Program-made: the position numbers and the translations under genes
Source of the DNA: JAISXK01 sp031549625
GTDB lineage: Bacteria > Bacillota > Clostridia > Christensenellales > CAG-138
Assembly: GCA_031549625.1 (NCBI GenBank)
Contig: JAVBPK010000141.1
Location: 1 to 25,914 of the forward strand
Direction: 5' to 3'
Length of the DNA: 25,914 nt
Shown: piece after piece, positions 14,982 through 23,346 of the stretch
How positions within the stretch are numbered: the first letter of the stretch is position 1
Layout of the letters: the number at the start of each line of letters is the position of its first letter
The notes under the pieces: model-generated
What the model saw: the letters and a program-made list of their open reading frames with translations, nothing else
What the model was told of the DNA's origin: nothing
Databases searched by the model: none

Positions 14982-16001
14982 ATGGATATGCAAACGCTGC
15001 GGGAGACCGCGCGGGAACGCATGAAAGGCTTTTGCAGTTTATGCGCCACATGCGACGGGCGAGCTTGCGCCGGCAAAGTGCCTGGTATGGGCGGCGCTCT
15101 TACGGGTTCCTCTTTCACCGCAAACTATAAAGCTCTTGCGGAAACGCAAATCAATATGCGTCTGGTACACGAAGCCGCTACGCAGGACGTCAGCTTCGAT
15201 TTCTTTGGCCACCAGCTCGCCACGCCCATCATGAATGGGCCCATCGCCAGCTGCAACACCAACTGCGGCCCATACGACGACGCCGCATTCGAAGAAGACC
15301 TGATGCTCGGCGTTGCCAAAGCCGGTTCCATCGGCTGGATCGGAGACCCCATCAAGCCCGACGCGTTCACAAACGGCTGCGAAGCCATGCGTAAAGTCGG
15401 CCGCGGTGTTGTCATCGTCAAACCCCACGCGGACTCAGCCCAAATCAAAATGCGTTTCGAGCAGGCAAAAGAAGCAGGCGCTATTGCCTATGGCCTCGAC
15501 CTGGACGGCGCGGGCATCCCCGCCATGAAATTGCTTGGTTATCCGGCTGCGCCAAAAAGCATTGCCGAACTGCGCGAGCTGCGCGCCATCATGCCGGATA
15601 AACCTTTCATCATCAAAGGCATCATGACCCCGGACGACGCGCTGCGCTGCGCGGAAGCGGGCGTAAGCTGCATAGTCGTCAGCAACCATGGCGGACGTGT
15701 ATTGGACGGCACGCCGGGCGTTGCCGCCGTGTTGCCCGCCATCAAGCGCGCCATCGGCGCCGAGATGATGATATTAGCGGACGGCGCTGTGCGTTCCGGC
15801 GTTGATGTGCTCAAAATGATTGCTTTGGGCGCGAATGGCGTGTTGATCGGCCGCCCTGCCTGCTGGGGCGTATACGGCGGCGGCGCTGAAGGCGTTCATC
15901 TCATCATCCAGCACTACACGGATCAGCTCAAGCAGGCCATGTTGCTCACCGGCTGCGCAAATCTCAGCCAAATTGACTGGCGCGTATTGCACCGCGGATA
16001 A
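14982..16001 (+). CDS. FMN-dependent alpha-hydroxy-acid oxidizing protein with N-terminal Cys cluster
   Basis: A 339-residue TIM-barrel flavoenzyme of the lactate oxidase/glycolate oxidase family, which oxidises L-2-hydroxy acids to 2-oxo acids. FMN and catalytic residues fit: Lys212 in IIKGIM, the active-site pair His236 and Arg239 in VVSNHGGR, and the phosphate-binding end ADGAVRSGVDVLKMIALGANGVLIGRP. It differs from classical members in the N-terminal Cys18-X2-Cys-X2-Cys-X4-Cys29 motif, which may hold an iron-sulfur cluster or a structural metal and suggests an anaerobic electron acceptor instead of oxygen. ATG at 14982 is preferred over 14961 because AAAGGTGAG lies six bases before it. 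The gene is monocistronic with its own promoter and terminator. The substrate is unknown. Confidence 0.85.
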   Translation: MDMQTLRETARERMKGFCSLCATCDGRACAGKVPGMGGALTGSSFTANYKALAETQINMRLVHEAATQDVSFDFFGHQLATPIMNGPIASCNTNCGPYDDAAFEEDLMLGVAKAGSIGWIGDPIKPDAFTNGCEAMRKVGRGVVIVKPHADSAQIKMRFEQAKEAGAIAYGLDLDGAGIPAMKLLGYPAAPKSIAELRELRAIMPDKPFIIKGIMTPDDALRCAEAGVSCIVVSNHGGRVLDGTPGVAAVLPAIKRAIGAEMMILADGAVRSGVDVLKMIALGANGVLIGRPACWGVYGGGAEGVHLIIQHYTDQLKQAMLLTGCANLSQIDWRVLHRG

Positions 16002-16033
16002 TATAGCTTCCGCCACAAATCCAAACAGCCAAC

Positions 16034-16075
16034 AAAAGCCGCCGGTGTTCACCGCTCACACCGACGGCTTTTTAA
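16034..16075 (+). terminator. Bidirectional terminator between convergent genes
   Basis: AAAAGCCG...CGGTGT pairs with ACACCG.CGGCTTTTT with one unpaired base in each inner arm, followed by T5. It ends the hydroxy-acid oxidase gene. On the minus strand the stem is followed by T4 and can end the aminotransferase gene. Confidence 0.85.
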
Positions 16076-16098
16076 TTACTGCGTTTTGCGCGTTTGAA

Positions 16099-17370
16099 TT
16101 ATCCCAGAAGCTTTTCGAGCGCGGCCATCCGCAAGCTGACGCATAGCACTGCCATGGCCTGCTTTAGCTCTTCCACCGGCGGGAACGACGGCGCGATACG
16201 GATATTTTTATCTTCCGGATCAATACCATACGGATAGGTCGCGCCCGCGCCTGTCATAACGACACCCGCCTCTTTGCACAGGGCAAGCGTGCGCTTCGCG
16301 CAGCCCAGCAGCGTATAGAGACTTACGAAATAACCGCCCTTGGGCTTTGTCCAGCTGGCAATGCCAAGCGGCGCGATTTCCTGATCCAGCGTGTTTAAAA
16401 CGGCATCGAAGCGCGGCTTTAATACCGCCGCGTGCTTTTGCATGAGCGCGAGCGTATGCGCCTTATCCTTTAAAAAGCGCACATGGCGTATTTGGTTGAC
16501 CTTATCGTAGCTGATCGTTTGGTAGGTAATTAGCTTGCGCATATACCCTATATTCGCTTCGCTTGCCGCAAATACGCCCACGCCTGCCCCCGGCAACGAA
16601 ATTTTGGATGTGGAAGCAAATTCAAACGGCATATCCGCGTTGCCATTTTGCTCGCAAAGCGACAGGATATCCAAGAAAGGCACAAACGGCCCGTCAAATT
16701 CATGCATGCAATACGCGTTGTCCCACATGAGCAAAAAGTCCGGCGCTGCCGGCCGGAGCGATGCAATGCGCTTGATCACCGCGTCAGAATAGATGATGCC
16801 GTCCGGATTGCTATACTTGGGCACGCACCACATGCCCTTGACGGCCGGATCTTTCACTGCCTGCTCCACTGCGTCCATATCGGGGCCTTCGGGCGTCATA
16901 GGAATGGTAATCATCGTCATTTGAAAGCTCTGCGATATGCCAAAGTGCCTGTCATAGCCCGGCGAAGGGCACAGGAATTTCACTTCATCCAGCTTGCTCC
17001 AGGGGCATTCGCTGTGCAGCAAACCATGCGTATAAGCCTTCGCAATCGTGTCATACATCAATTGCAGGCTTGCGTTTCCTCCAACGAATACTTGCTCCTC
17101 CCGCACGCCCAGCAGTTCAGCAAAGAGTTTTTTGCAGGAGGGGATGCCATCCAACAGGCCATAGTTGCGCGTATCCACCCCGTCTTCGATAAAATCTTCC
17201 GCCGAAATCAGATTTGTCATCATGGGCAGTAAAATATCCAGCTGCTGGCGTCCCGGCTTTCCCCGCGACATATCCAGTTTTAGTTGCAAGCGTTTATTCG
17301 CTTCGTGCGCTTGTTTCACAATTTCATATTGTTCCTGCAATTCCTGCCGTGTCATCGTTTGGTATCCCAT
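16099..17370 (-). CDS. Class I aminotransferase, aspartate aminotransferase type Ic
   Basis: A 423-residue PLP enzyme. Residues consistent with the PLP site are Asn189 in YSNPDG, Asp217 and Tyr220 in MWDNAYCMHEF and the Schiff-base Lys256 in STSKISLPGAG. The N-terminal region (KLDMSRGKPGRQQLD, YGLLDGIPSCKKLF) and length match the subgroup Ic aspartate aminotransferases described in Corynebacterium and common in Clostridia, often annotated simply as aminotransferase. The expected reaction is transfer of the amino group between aspartate and 2-oxoglutarate. ATG at 17370 is preceded by GGGGAGG at six bases. It is flanked by terminators on both sides and has an extended -10 promoter, so it is monocistronic. 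Confidence 0.88.
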   Translation of the reverse strand: MGYQTMTRQELQEQYEIVKQAHEANKRLQLKLDMSRGKPGRQQLDILLPMMTNLISAEDFIEDGVDTRNYGLLDGIPSCKKLFAELLGVREEQVFVGGNASLQLMYDTIAKAYTHGLLHSECPWSKLDEVKFLCPSPGYDRHFGISQSFQMTMITIPMTPEGPDMDAVEQAVKDPAVKGMWCVPKYSNPDGIIYSDAVIKRIASLRPAAPDFLLMWDNAYCMHEFDGPFVPFLDILSLCEQNGNADMPFEFASTSKISLPGAGVGVFAASEANIGYMRKLITYQTISYDKVNQIRHVRFLKDKAHTLALMQKHAAVLKPRFDAVLNTLDQEIAPLGIASWTKPKGGYFVSLYTLLGCAKRTLALCKEAGVVMTGAGATYPYGIDPEDKNIRIAPSFPPVEELKQAMAVLCVSLRMAALEKLLG

Positions 17371-17423
17371 ACTTTTCCTCCCCTATTCCGCCTGCGCAAC
17401 AACCGCGCTTTTCGTTAAAAAAC

Positions 17424-17432
17424 AGTATAGCA
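17424..17432 (-). promoter_or_regulatory. Extended -10 promoter of the aminotransferase gene
   Basis: On the minus strand, TGC TATACT with the hexamer at 17424-17429. TTGCGC lies 15 bases upstream, a short spacer compensated by the TGn extension. Confidence 0.6.
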
Positions 17433-17452
17433 CATCTTTACGCGGCGCAAGC

Positions 17453-17481
17453 AAAAAAAGTTGCGATTGTGCAACTTTTTT
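17453..17481 (-). terminator. Terminator of the adenine deaminase gene
   Basis: Perfect 11-bp stem, AAAAAAGTTGC paired with GCAACTTTTTT around a six-base loop, 24 bases after the stop codon at 17505. The T-run is read on the minus strand. It directly precedes the aminotransferase promoter. Confidence 0.9.
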
Positions 17482-17504
17482 CAACCGTATATACGGATTC
17501 ATTG

Positions 17505-19199
17505 TTACCGAATAAAGCGCTGCGTACTGACTTGGACCATGCCCTGATCTGTCAGCCTGCCCTCAGGTATAACGGGAAGCGCCAAGAAGGAAAGCGTGAT
17601 GAATGGATCGGAAGCGCCATCTGCCCCGATGTTTCGCGCCTCCGCAAGCAACGCGCTCTGTTTTTCGAGTATGTCGGAAAGCGGCGCGTCCGTCATCAAT
17701 CCGGCAATGGGAAGCGGCAAAATAGCCCGCACAACGCCGCCGCTTGCCACAGCATACCCACCGCCGCAAGCCTCCAGCGCGTCTATAGCTGCGTGCATAT
17801 CCGCGTCATTATCCCCCGCCACCAATACATTATGGCTGTCGTGCGCTACGGTGGTCGCAATAGCGCCGCCTTGCAAACCGAGCCCGCTCAAAATACCAAG
17901 CCCCATGCGGCCGGTGGCATGATGCCTTTCGATAACGGCCAGCTTGCACAATCCATGCCCGCAGACGAATTTGCCATCCTCCTTCGGCACGTCGCGCAGG
18001 CGCAGGCGTGTAACGAGCTGGCCGGGTATGAGTTCGATAACGGGCATCATTCCCGAAGCGGATAAAGCAAACTGTTCAGGCAGGCGCGCCGCAAGGTGCA
18101 CGCTGTTTAGCACGGCCTCGGGCGGCGGCATAAAAGCCGTTTCGCCCGCCTCATAGGGCACGCCGCCCACAAGCACCAGCTTCGGCTCGAAGGATTCAAG
18201 GTTGGAAAGCACTACAATATCCGCGCGATATCCCGGCGCGATGGCGCCAACACCGTCAAGGCCGTACATGCGCGCCGCGTTATACGTGCCCATGCGCACC
18301 GCCTGCACAGGATCGATACCCGCCGCTACCGCGCGCCGGACAATGCAGTTGATATGCCCGTTCCTGCGGATATCCTCCAGATGTTTGTCATCCGTGCAAA
18401 ACGCGATATGGTCTGTAGGCAGGCCCTCGTAAGCGATGCGGCGGAATATCGCGTCTATGCCATGCGCGGCGGAACCGACGCGCAGCTGAATATGCATGCC
18501 CTGGCGTAACTTTTCCAGCATCTCGTCGTAGTTGGAACATTCATGGTCGCTTTTCGGGCCGGCCCGCACGTACGCATGCAGCTGATTGCCGCTCACAAGC
18601 GGTGCATGCCCATCTATCGGGCAGCCGGAAAAAGCAGCCACTTTTCCCAGTATGTTTGCGTCCGCCGTGGTCGCGCCCACGTAATCCATAAGCTCCCCAA
18701 GGCCCAAAACGCGCGGATGCCGCAAGAACGGCGCAAGGTCGTTTGCGCCAAGCACGGCGCCGCTGCTTTCAAACGGCGTGCAAGGCACGCAGGAAGGCAT
18801 CATAAAACGCAGGTTAAGCGGCAGGCCTTCCGCTTGATCCAGCATATGCTGGATACCCGTCGCACCTGCCACGTTTGCGATCTCATGCGGGTCGGCAATG
18901 GCGGTCGTCGTGCCATGCGCCACCACGGCCTGCGCAAAACGCGCAGGCACGGCCATGGAGCTTTCGATATGCACATGCGCGTCGATAAAGCCCGGGCACA
19001 CATACGCGCCGCCGACATCCAGTTCCTTTTCAGCGTGATACTGCCCGCCAACACCCAGTATGGTGCCGCCGCATAAGGCTATATCACCGGCAAGCACCTC
19101 TTGGGTAAACACATTTATGATGCGGGCATTCTTGATGAGCAGCGTAGCTTGCCCATTGTTTGCGGCAAGTATTTCTTTGGCGCGCATTGTTACGTCCAT
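17505..19199 (-). CDS. ade: Adenine deaminase (COG1001 amidohydrolase)
   Basis: Hydrolyses adenine to hypoxanthine and ammonia, feeding hypoxanthine to Hpt or to xanthine dehydrogenation. The 564-residue length matches bacterial Ade. Visible are GFIDAHVHIESSM (metal-binding HxH), HGTTTAIADPHEIANV, IDGHAPLVSG, FCTDDKH and the C-terminal domain with VAHDSHNVLVAGDND, all characteristic of Ade. The frame opens at 19439, but ATG at 19199 follows AAGGAGGG. It is transcribed away from the hydantoinase operon from a separate promoter. Its position beside guanine deaminase and XdhC supports a purine-catabolic module. No purine riboswitch was recognised in its roughly 70-base leader. Confidence 0.93.
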   Translation of the reverse strand: MDVTMRAKEILAANNGQATLLIKNARIINVFTQEVLAGDIALCGGTILGVGGQYHAEKELDVGGAYVCPGFIDAHVHIESSMAVPARFAQAVVAHGTTTAIADPHEIANVAGATGIQHMLDQAEGLPLNLRFMMPSCVPCTPFESSGAVLGANDLAPFLRHPRVLGLGELMDYVGATTADANILGKVAAFSGCPIDGHAPLVSGNQLHAYVRAGPKSDHECSNYDEMLEKLRQGMHIQLRVGSAAHGIDAIFRRIAYEGLPTDHIAFCTDDKHLEDIRRNGHINCIVRRAVAAGIDPVQAVRMGTYNAARMYGLDGVGAIAPGYRADIVVLSNLESFEPKLVLVGGVPYEAGETAFMPPPEAVLNSVHLAARLPEQFALSASGMMPVIELIPGQLVTRLRLRDVPKEDGKFVCGHGLCKLAVIERHHATGRMGLGILSGLGLQGGAIATTVAHDSHNVLVAGDNDADMHAAIDALEACGGGYAVASGGVVRAILPLPIAGLMTDAPLSDILEKQSALLAEARNIGADGASDPFITLSFLALPVIPEGRLTDQGMVQVSTQRFIR

Positions 19200-19275
19200 G
19201 TGTCCCTCCTTGTTTTGCCGGCAAATGCGGTTCCCCCCGTAGCGGCTATCCGCCTCGCGCTGGCTCGTTTTCTGC

Positions 19276-19284
19276 AGTATATCA
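19276..19284 (-). promoter_or_regulatory. Extended -10 promoter of ade
   Basis: On the minus strand, TGA TATACT with the hexamer at 19276-19281. The -35 region is weak (TTCCGG at 16 bases). The leader to the ATG is about 70 bases. Confidence 0.55.
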
Positions 19285-19327
19285 CAACGGAGCCTGCCGG
19301 AATAGACATGCGGCAAGCGCATTTGCG

Positions 19328-19356
19328 TTGCAACAAACTCCCGCGTATGGTATAGT
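19328..19356 (+). promoter_or_regulatory. Promoter of the hydantoinase operon
   Basis: TTGCAA (19328-19333), a 17-base spacer ending TGG, and TATAGT (19351-19356). It is divergent from the ade promoter and starts an unusually long leader of about 270 bases. Confidence 0.72.
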
Positions 19357-19362
19357 AAAAAG

Positions 19363-19633
19363 AAGAATACCAGCGAAATTTGCAGGATAGAGCAAATGTC
19401 TCTGCGGGGCGACCAGCTTGCCTCGCTCGGAGTAAGCACGGGGAGTAATGCGGGTTCGGCTTATTTACCGGTGTTTAGGGGAGGCCAATCGCGCGGCAAA
19501 CAGTGCTGTACCGGATGGCCTTTTATTTTTCGCTTATTATTCCTTTATCTCATACAAATGGCGATCGCCCAACGGCCATCCCGCCATCTGTAACACTTTT
19601 ATAGCGCTATTATCGCGCACGCGGAGGACAAAC
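19363..19633 (+). promoter_or_regulatory. Long structured leader of the hydantoinase operon (candidate riboswitch or attenuator)
   Basis: This 270-base untranslated stretch contains a hairpin at 19382-19405 (GCAG...CTGC), a ten-pair helix CGGAGTAAGC (19428-19437) with GCTTATT and CCG (19459-19470), and a terminator-like hairpin. In that hairpin GGCCAATC (19483-19490) pairs with GGATGGCC (19513-19520), followed at once by TTTTATTTTT. Downstream, GGCCATCC (19574-19581) is a perfect 8-base competitor for the same GGATGGCC strand. This layout of promoter, folded region, terminator and alternative strand is that of a cis-acting attenuator. I could not match it to a known riboswitch class. A 65-codon ORF from 19396 crosses it, but coding is doubtful. 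Confidence 0.5.
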
Positions 19634-20998
19634 ATGAAACAACTCATCAAAAACGGCGTTATTATCAACGCGACCGGCTCTACGCACGCCGATATCCTGA
19701 TAGAAAACGGCATTATCGCTGAAATAGGTTCGGGCTTACCCGCCGCCGGCGCGGAGGTCACCGACGCCAGCGGCTGCTATATATTCCCTGGCTTTATCGA
19801 CACGCATACGCATTTCGATCTCGACCTCGGGTTTGCCGTTACGGCCGACAATTTCCAAACCGGCTCGGAAGCGGCGCTGCTGGGCGGTACCACCACGATA
19901 CTTGATTTTGCCACGCAGGAGCGCGGCCAAACCATGGCGCAGGCGCTGGAAACATGGCAGGCAAAAGCAAGCGGCAGCCATTGTAATTACGGGTTTCATA
20001 TGGCCCTCACCGAATGGAACGACGCGCTTTCTGCAGAAATGGAAACCATCGTTCAGGAGGGCGTCACTTCTTTTAAGCTCTACATGGTCTACCCTGCCCT
20101 CCGCATGAACGACGGTGAAATATACTGCGCGTTAAAGCGGGCCAAACAACTCGGTGCGCTCGTTGGCGCGCATTGCGAAAATTTTGATCTGCTAAATGCC
20201 ATGATCGCCGAACAAAAGGAATTAGGCCATACAGGCCCTATGGCGCATGCGCTTTCCCGCCCTGCCAGTAACGAAGCCGAAGCCGTCAACCGCTACCTGC
20301 GCATTGCGAGTTTAATCGAAACGCCTGTATATGTCGTGCATTTGTCTACAAAAGAGGGCCTGAAAGAGATACGTTCCGCCCGCCTGCGCGGCCAAACTGT
20401 ATTTGTGGAAACCTGCCCGCAATACCTTTTGCTGGATGAAACCTGTTATAACGAAGAGGACGGCGTAAAATACGTTATGAGCCCGCCCCTGCGAAGCCAG
20501 GCCGATATCGCCGCGCTCTGGGAAGGTTTGAGCAAAAACGAGATTCAAATGATCGGCACCGACCATTGCTCGTTTACCCTGGCGCAGAAGGCTCTCGGCG
20601 TGGACGATTTTACAAAAATTCCAAACGGAGCGCCCGGCGTGCAAACGCGGGCCGCGCTGTTCTTCACGCACGGCGTAAAGCGCGGGCATATCACACTGGA
20701 ACAAATGGCCGCCCAGCTCAGCACAAATGCCGCCAAGCTCTTCGGCATGTACCCGCAGAAGGGCGTTATCATGCCCGGAAGCGACGCGGATATCGTACTG
20801 TGGGAACCAAGTTACTTGGAAACCATCACGCATTTCAATCTGGCGCACAACTGCGACAACACGCCCTACGAAAATATGGATGCATGGGGACGCGCGCGCG
20901 ATGTGTTTATAAACGGTGTGCATGTGATGAAAAATTGTGAAATGGTCCGCCCGCATGAAGGCAAATTCATAAAGCGTGGACCTTCCTACAGCGAATAA
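19634..20998 (+). CDS. hydA: Dihydropyrimidinase / hydantoinase
   Basis: A 454-residue cyclic-amidase of the amidohydrolase superfamily that opens dihydropyrimidine or hydantoin-like rings. The full metal-site set is visible: His58 and His60 in DTHTHFD, Lys148 (carboxylated) in TSFKLYMVYP, His180 in GAHCEN, His236 in VHLSTKEG and Asp310 in GTDHCSF. The catalytic Tyr is probably Tyr153. Length and motifs fit D-hydantoinase/dihydropyrimidinase rather than allantoinase or dihydroorotase, but the true substrate could be a purine-derived ureide because of the neighbours. ATG at 19634 is preceded by GGAGG; the open frame runs upstream to 19448 inside the structured leader. It is the first gene of an operon with guanine deaminase (27-base gap) and the XdhC gene. 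Confidence 0.92.
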   Translation: MKQLIKNGVIINATGSTHADILIENGIIAEIGSGLPAAGAEVTDASGCYIFPGFIDTHTHFDLDLGFAVTADNFQTGSEAALLGGTTTILDFATQERGQTMAQALETWQAKASGSHCNYGFHMALTEWNDALSAEMETIVQEGVTSFKLYMVYPALRMNDGEIYCALKRAKQLGALVGAHCENFDLLNAMIAEQKELGHTGPMAHALSRPASNEAEAVNRYLRIASLIETPVYVVHLSTKEGLKEIRSARLRGQTVFVETCPQYLLLDETCYNEEDGVKYVMSPPLRSQADIAALWEGLSKNEIQMIGTDHCSFTLAQKALGVDDFTKIPNGAPGVQTRAALFFTHGVKRGHITLEQMAAQLSTNAAKLFGMYPQKGVIMPGSDADIVLWEPSYLETITHFNLAHNCDNTPYENMDAWGRARDVFINGVHVMKNCEMVRPHEGKFIKRGPSYSE

Positions 20999-21025
20999 AA
21001 ACAGTCTTACGAAAGGGTTGGTCGC

Positions 21026-22291
21026 ATGCGAACATACATGCTCAAGGGCGATATCATCCACGCGCCTGTATTCGGCGCGCTTGTCTGCATAAAAAACGCC
21101 TATCTGGTTTGCGAAAATGAGCATATTGTGGGTATCTACGAAAATTTGCCTACTCAATACAGGCAGGCCGCTCTCCATGATTTCAGCGGCAAGCTCATCA
21201 TTCCCTCTTTTTCGGATATGCACTTGCATGCGCCGCAATTTGCCATGCTTGGCACGGGCATGGATTTGCAGCTGCTGGAATGGCTAAAGACGTACACATT
21301 TCCTACCGAAACCCGCTTCAAAGACATCGGCTACGCGCGCGAACTATACGCTGCGCTTGCCGCGTCGCTCATCCGCGTAGGAACAACCCGCGTATGTATG
21401 TTTTCTTCCATACATCGGGAAAGCACGCATATTTTAATAGAAGAGCTTGAAAAACACGGCATCACCGGCCTTGTTGGCAAGGTAAACATGGACCGCAACA
21501 GCCCTGAAGATTACTGCGAAACTACAGTCGGCTCCTTGGCCGAAACCAAGCAGTTCCTCGAGGAATGCGCGGAACGGTATACGCAAATCCGCCCCATCAT
21601 CACGCCGCGCTTCACGCCCTCCGGCAGCGACGAGCTCATGCGGGGGCTTGGCGAGTTGGCGCTCGGCCGCGGCTTGCCCGTGCAATCCCATTTAAATGAA
21701 AATCTCGCTGAAATCGACTGGGTCTCCTCTCTTTGCCCTTCCGCAAAATATTATTATGAAAGCTACGCCTGCATGGGCCTTTTCAAAAAAGACACCCTCA
21801 TGGCGCACTGCGTGCATATGACCGACCAAGAGCTTGCCGCCATGCAAGCGCACGGCGTTTGGGCCGTGCATTGCCCTGATTCCAACTTAAACGTCGCCAG
21901 CGGCCTCGCGCCTGTGCGGCGTATGCTGCAAAGCGGCGTATCCGTGGCGCTTGGCTCCGATATCGCCGGCGGTGCGCTGCTTTCCATGATGGATGTGGCG
22001 ACGGCCGCCATCCGTGTTTCCAAACTGCGCTGGCTGCACAGCGACAAACGCGAAGCGTTTCTTACTTTTGCCGAAGCTTTCTATCTTGCTACTTCCTCCG
22101 GTTCCCTTTACTTTGGCGAGGGCGCCGGCTTTCAAAAAGGCGCACCTCTGCATGCGTTGGTGTTGGACGACAGCGCGCTGCCGCCGCAACGCGATATGCC
22201 GCCGGCACAGCGGCTGGAGCGCGTGTTCTACCTGGCTCCCCATCAAAGCATTATCGCGCGCTTCAGCGCAGGAAAGCAGGTTTTCGCATGA
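21026..22291 (+). CDS. guaD: Guanine deaminase (amidohydrolase)
   Basis: Deaminates guanine to xanthine. The 421-residue protein has SFSDMHLHAPQF (His66, His68), the SHLNEN motif (His222, Glu225), AHCVHM (His261 region), HCPDSN and GSDIAGG (Asp312), the residue series of GuaD and related aminohydrolases. The first motif begins PSFSDMH where most guanine deaminases have PGFVDTHIH, so another 6-amino purine or pterin substrate is not excluded. The ATG at 21026 is preceded by AAAGGG at eight bases. Its last four bases (ATGA) overlap the start of the XdhC gene. Product xanthine would need xanthine dehydrogenase, whose catalytic subunits are not in the window. Confidence 0.88.
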   Translation: MRTYMLKGDIIHAPVFGALVCIKNAYLVCENEHIVGIYENLPTQYRQAALHDFSGKLIIPSFSDMHLHAPQFAMLGTGMDLQLLEWLKTYTFPTETRFKDIGYARELYAALAASLIRVGTTRVCMFSSIHRESTHILIEELEKHGITGLVGKVNMDRNSPEDYCETTVGSLAETKQFLEECAERYTQIRPIITPRFTPSGSDELMRGLGELALGRGLPVQSHLNENLAEIDWVSSLCPSAKYYYESYACMGLFKKDTLMAHCVHMTDQELAAMQAHGVWAVHCPDSNLNVASGLAPVRRMLQSGVSVALGSDIAGGALLSMMDVATAAIRVSKLRWLHSDKREAFLTFAEAFYLATSSGSLYFGEGAGFQKGAPLHALVLDDSALPPQRDMPPAQRLERVFYLAPHQSIIARFSAGKQVFA

Positions 22292-23346
22292 GCAGCCCGC
22301 AAGCCATCTACAACGAACTGCACGCCGCTTTGCTTCGCCATGAGGCGGCGGTGCTATCCACGATTATCGCGAGCAGCGGCTCAACGCCACGCGGCGCCGG
22401 CGCAAAAATGCTCACAACCCAAAACAAACAACATAGCGGCACGATCGGCGGCGGCAGCGTGGAAAACGCTGCGCAGCAGCTTGCTTGCGCCCTGTTGAAT
22501 GAAAAACGCTCCACAACCGAAGGATTTTGCCTACGTCCCAACGAAGCGGCGGATCTCGGCATGGTATGCGGCGGCGATGTGCAGGTGTTCTTTCAATATT
22601 TTGCCCCGTCCGAAGCAAACAAAACGCTCATGGAAGCCATATCACGGGCATTTTCCTCCGAAAAGGACGCCTGGTTCCTCACAGCCATCGGCGCGCAAAA
22701 CGAATGGCAATCCTGCGTATATGAGCTGCCTTTGGCGGCCGCCGGCAACAATGCCCACGAGACATACAGCCTCTTTGCCTCTATCATTCCCAAACTGAAC
22801 CATGCGCCCCTTCTGGTAAGCGGGGATCCCCTGTATTTTTGCGAGCCTCTTGCAAGCGCGGGCCGCGTCTGCGTGTTTGGCGGCGGGCATGTTGCGCGCG
22901 CTCTCGTGCCGGTTTTAGTTAATATCGGTTTCCGCGTGCTCGTGTTTGAAGACAGGCCTGTATTTGCCTCTCCCGCGCTCTTTCCTGACGCGGAGCGGAT
23001 ATTCCTATGCGATTTTAATGATTATTTACACGAAAGGCAATTTGGGGAAAACGATTATCTCATCATTATGACAAGGGGGCATCAAGCGGATTTCCAGGTG
23101 CTGGAACAAGCGCTAAAAACACCCGCGTATTACATAGGCATGATCGGCAGCCATAAAAAAATCGCGTCAACACGCGCGCAAATACTGGCCGCCGGTTTTT
23201 CCGAAGCGGATTTTGCCCGCGTTCATACGCCCATCGGCCTTGCGATAGGCGCACAAACACCGGAAGAAATTGCCATCAGCATTGCCGCGGAATTGATTGC
23301 CTGCCGCGCGAAGGCGCAGCCGCCGGAGGGTGCCACAAACGCTTAA
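22288..23346 (+). CDS. xdhC: XdhC/CoxI-family molybdenum hydroxylase maturation protein
   Basis: A 352-residue XdhC-family protein. The N-terminal XdhC/CoxI domain shows SSGSTPRGAGAKML near 29-42, TIGGGSVE near 52-59 and GMVCGGD near 91-97. The C-terminal Rossmann-type domain has VCVFGGGHVA near 193-202 and the conserved YYIGMIGSHKK near 280-290. Members bind molybdenum cofactor and promote its sulfuration and insertion into xanthine dehydrogenase or related selenium-dependent hydroxylases. Translation is coupled to guaD through ATGA. No hydroxylase subunits are visible, so its target lies elsewhere. It ends in TTAA, shared tail-to-tail with the ATP-cone gene, with no terminator between. Confidence 0.9.
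   Translation: MSSPQAIYNELHAALLRHEAAVLSTIIASSGSTPRGAGAKMLTTQNKQHSGTIGGGSVENAAQQLACALLNEKRSTTEGFCLRPNEAADLGMVCGGDVQVFFQYFAPSEANKTLMEAISRAFSSEKDAWFLTAIGAQNEWQSCVYELPLAAAGNNAHETYSLFASIIPKLNHAPLLVSGDPLYFCEPLASAGRVCVFGGGHVARALVPVLVNIGFRVLVFEDRPVFASPALFPDAERIFLCDFNDYLHERQFGENDYLIIMTRGHQADFQVLEQALKTPAYYIGMIGSHKKIASTRAQILAAGFSEADFARVHTPIGLAIGAQTPEEIAISIAAELIACRAKAQPPEGATNA

Noticed and set aside
14668..15024. 118-codon plus-strand ORF and its 92-codon minus partner (14658-14936)
   Set aside because: They read through the palindromic element and into the next gene's leader, with no ribosome binding site. The apparent repeats in the peptides only reflect the 26-base direct repeat.
19363..19530. Possible SRP RNA, yybP/Mn riboswitch, TPP riboswitch or tRNA
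   Set aside because: Short matches such as GGGGAGTA, ATACCAGCG and GGTTCG occur, but the required second half of each consensus (for example GGAAGGAAGCAGC of SRP RNA or the TPP thi box) is missing.
19396..19593. 65-codon ORF in the hydantoinase leader with an AGGATAG-like site
   Set aside because: The ribosome binding site is weak, there is no recognisable domain, and the DNA is better explained by RNA helices. A leader peptide is not fully excluded.
20312..21238. Long minus-strand ORF of 308 codons opposite the hydantoinase and guanine deaminase genes
   Set aside because: It is a shadow of two well-supported genes on the plus strand, has no ribosome binding site and shows no family motif. 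The same holds for long antisense ORFs at 2637-3443, 3376-4101, 5878-6633, 10243-11076 and 13604-14536.
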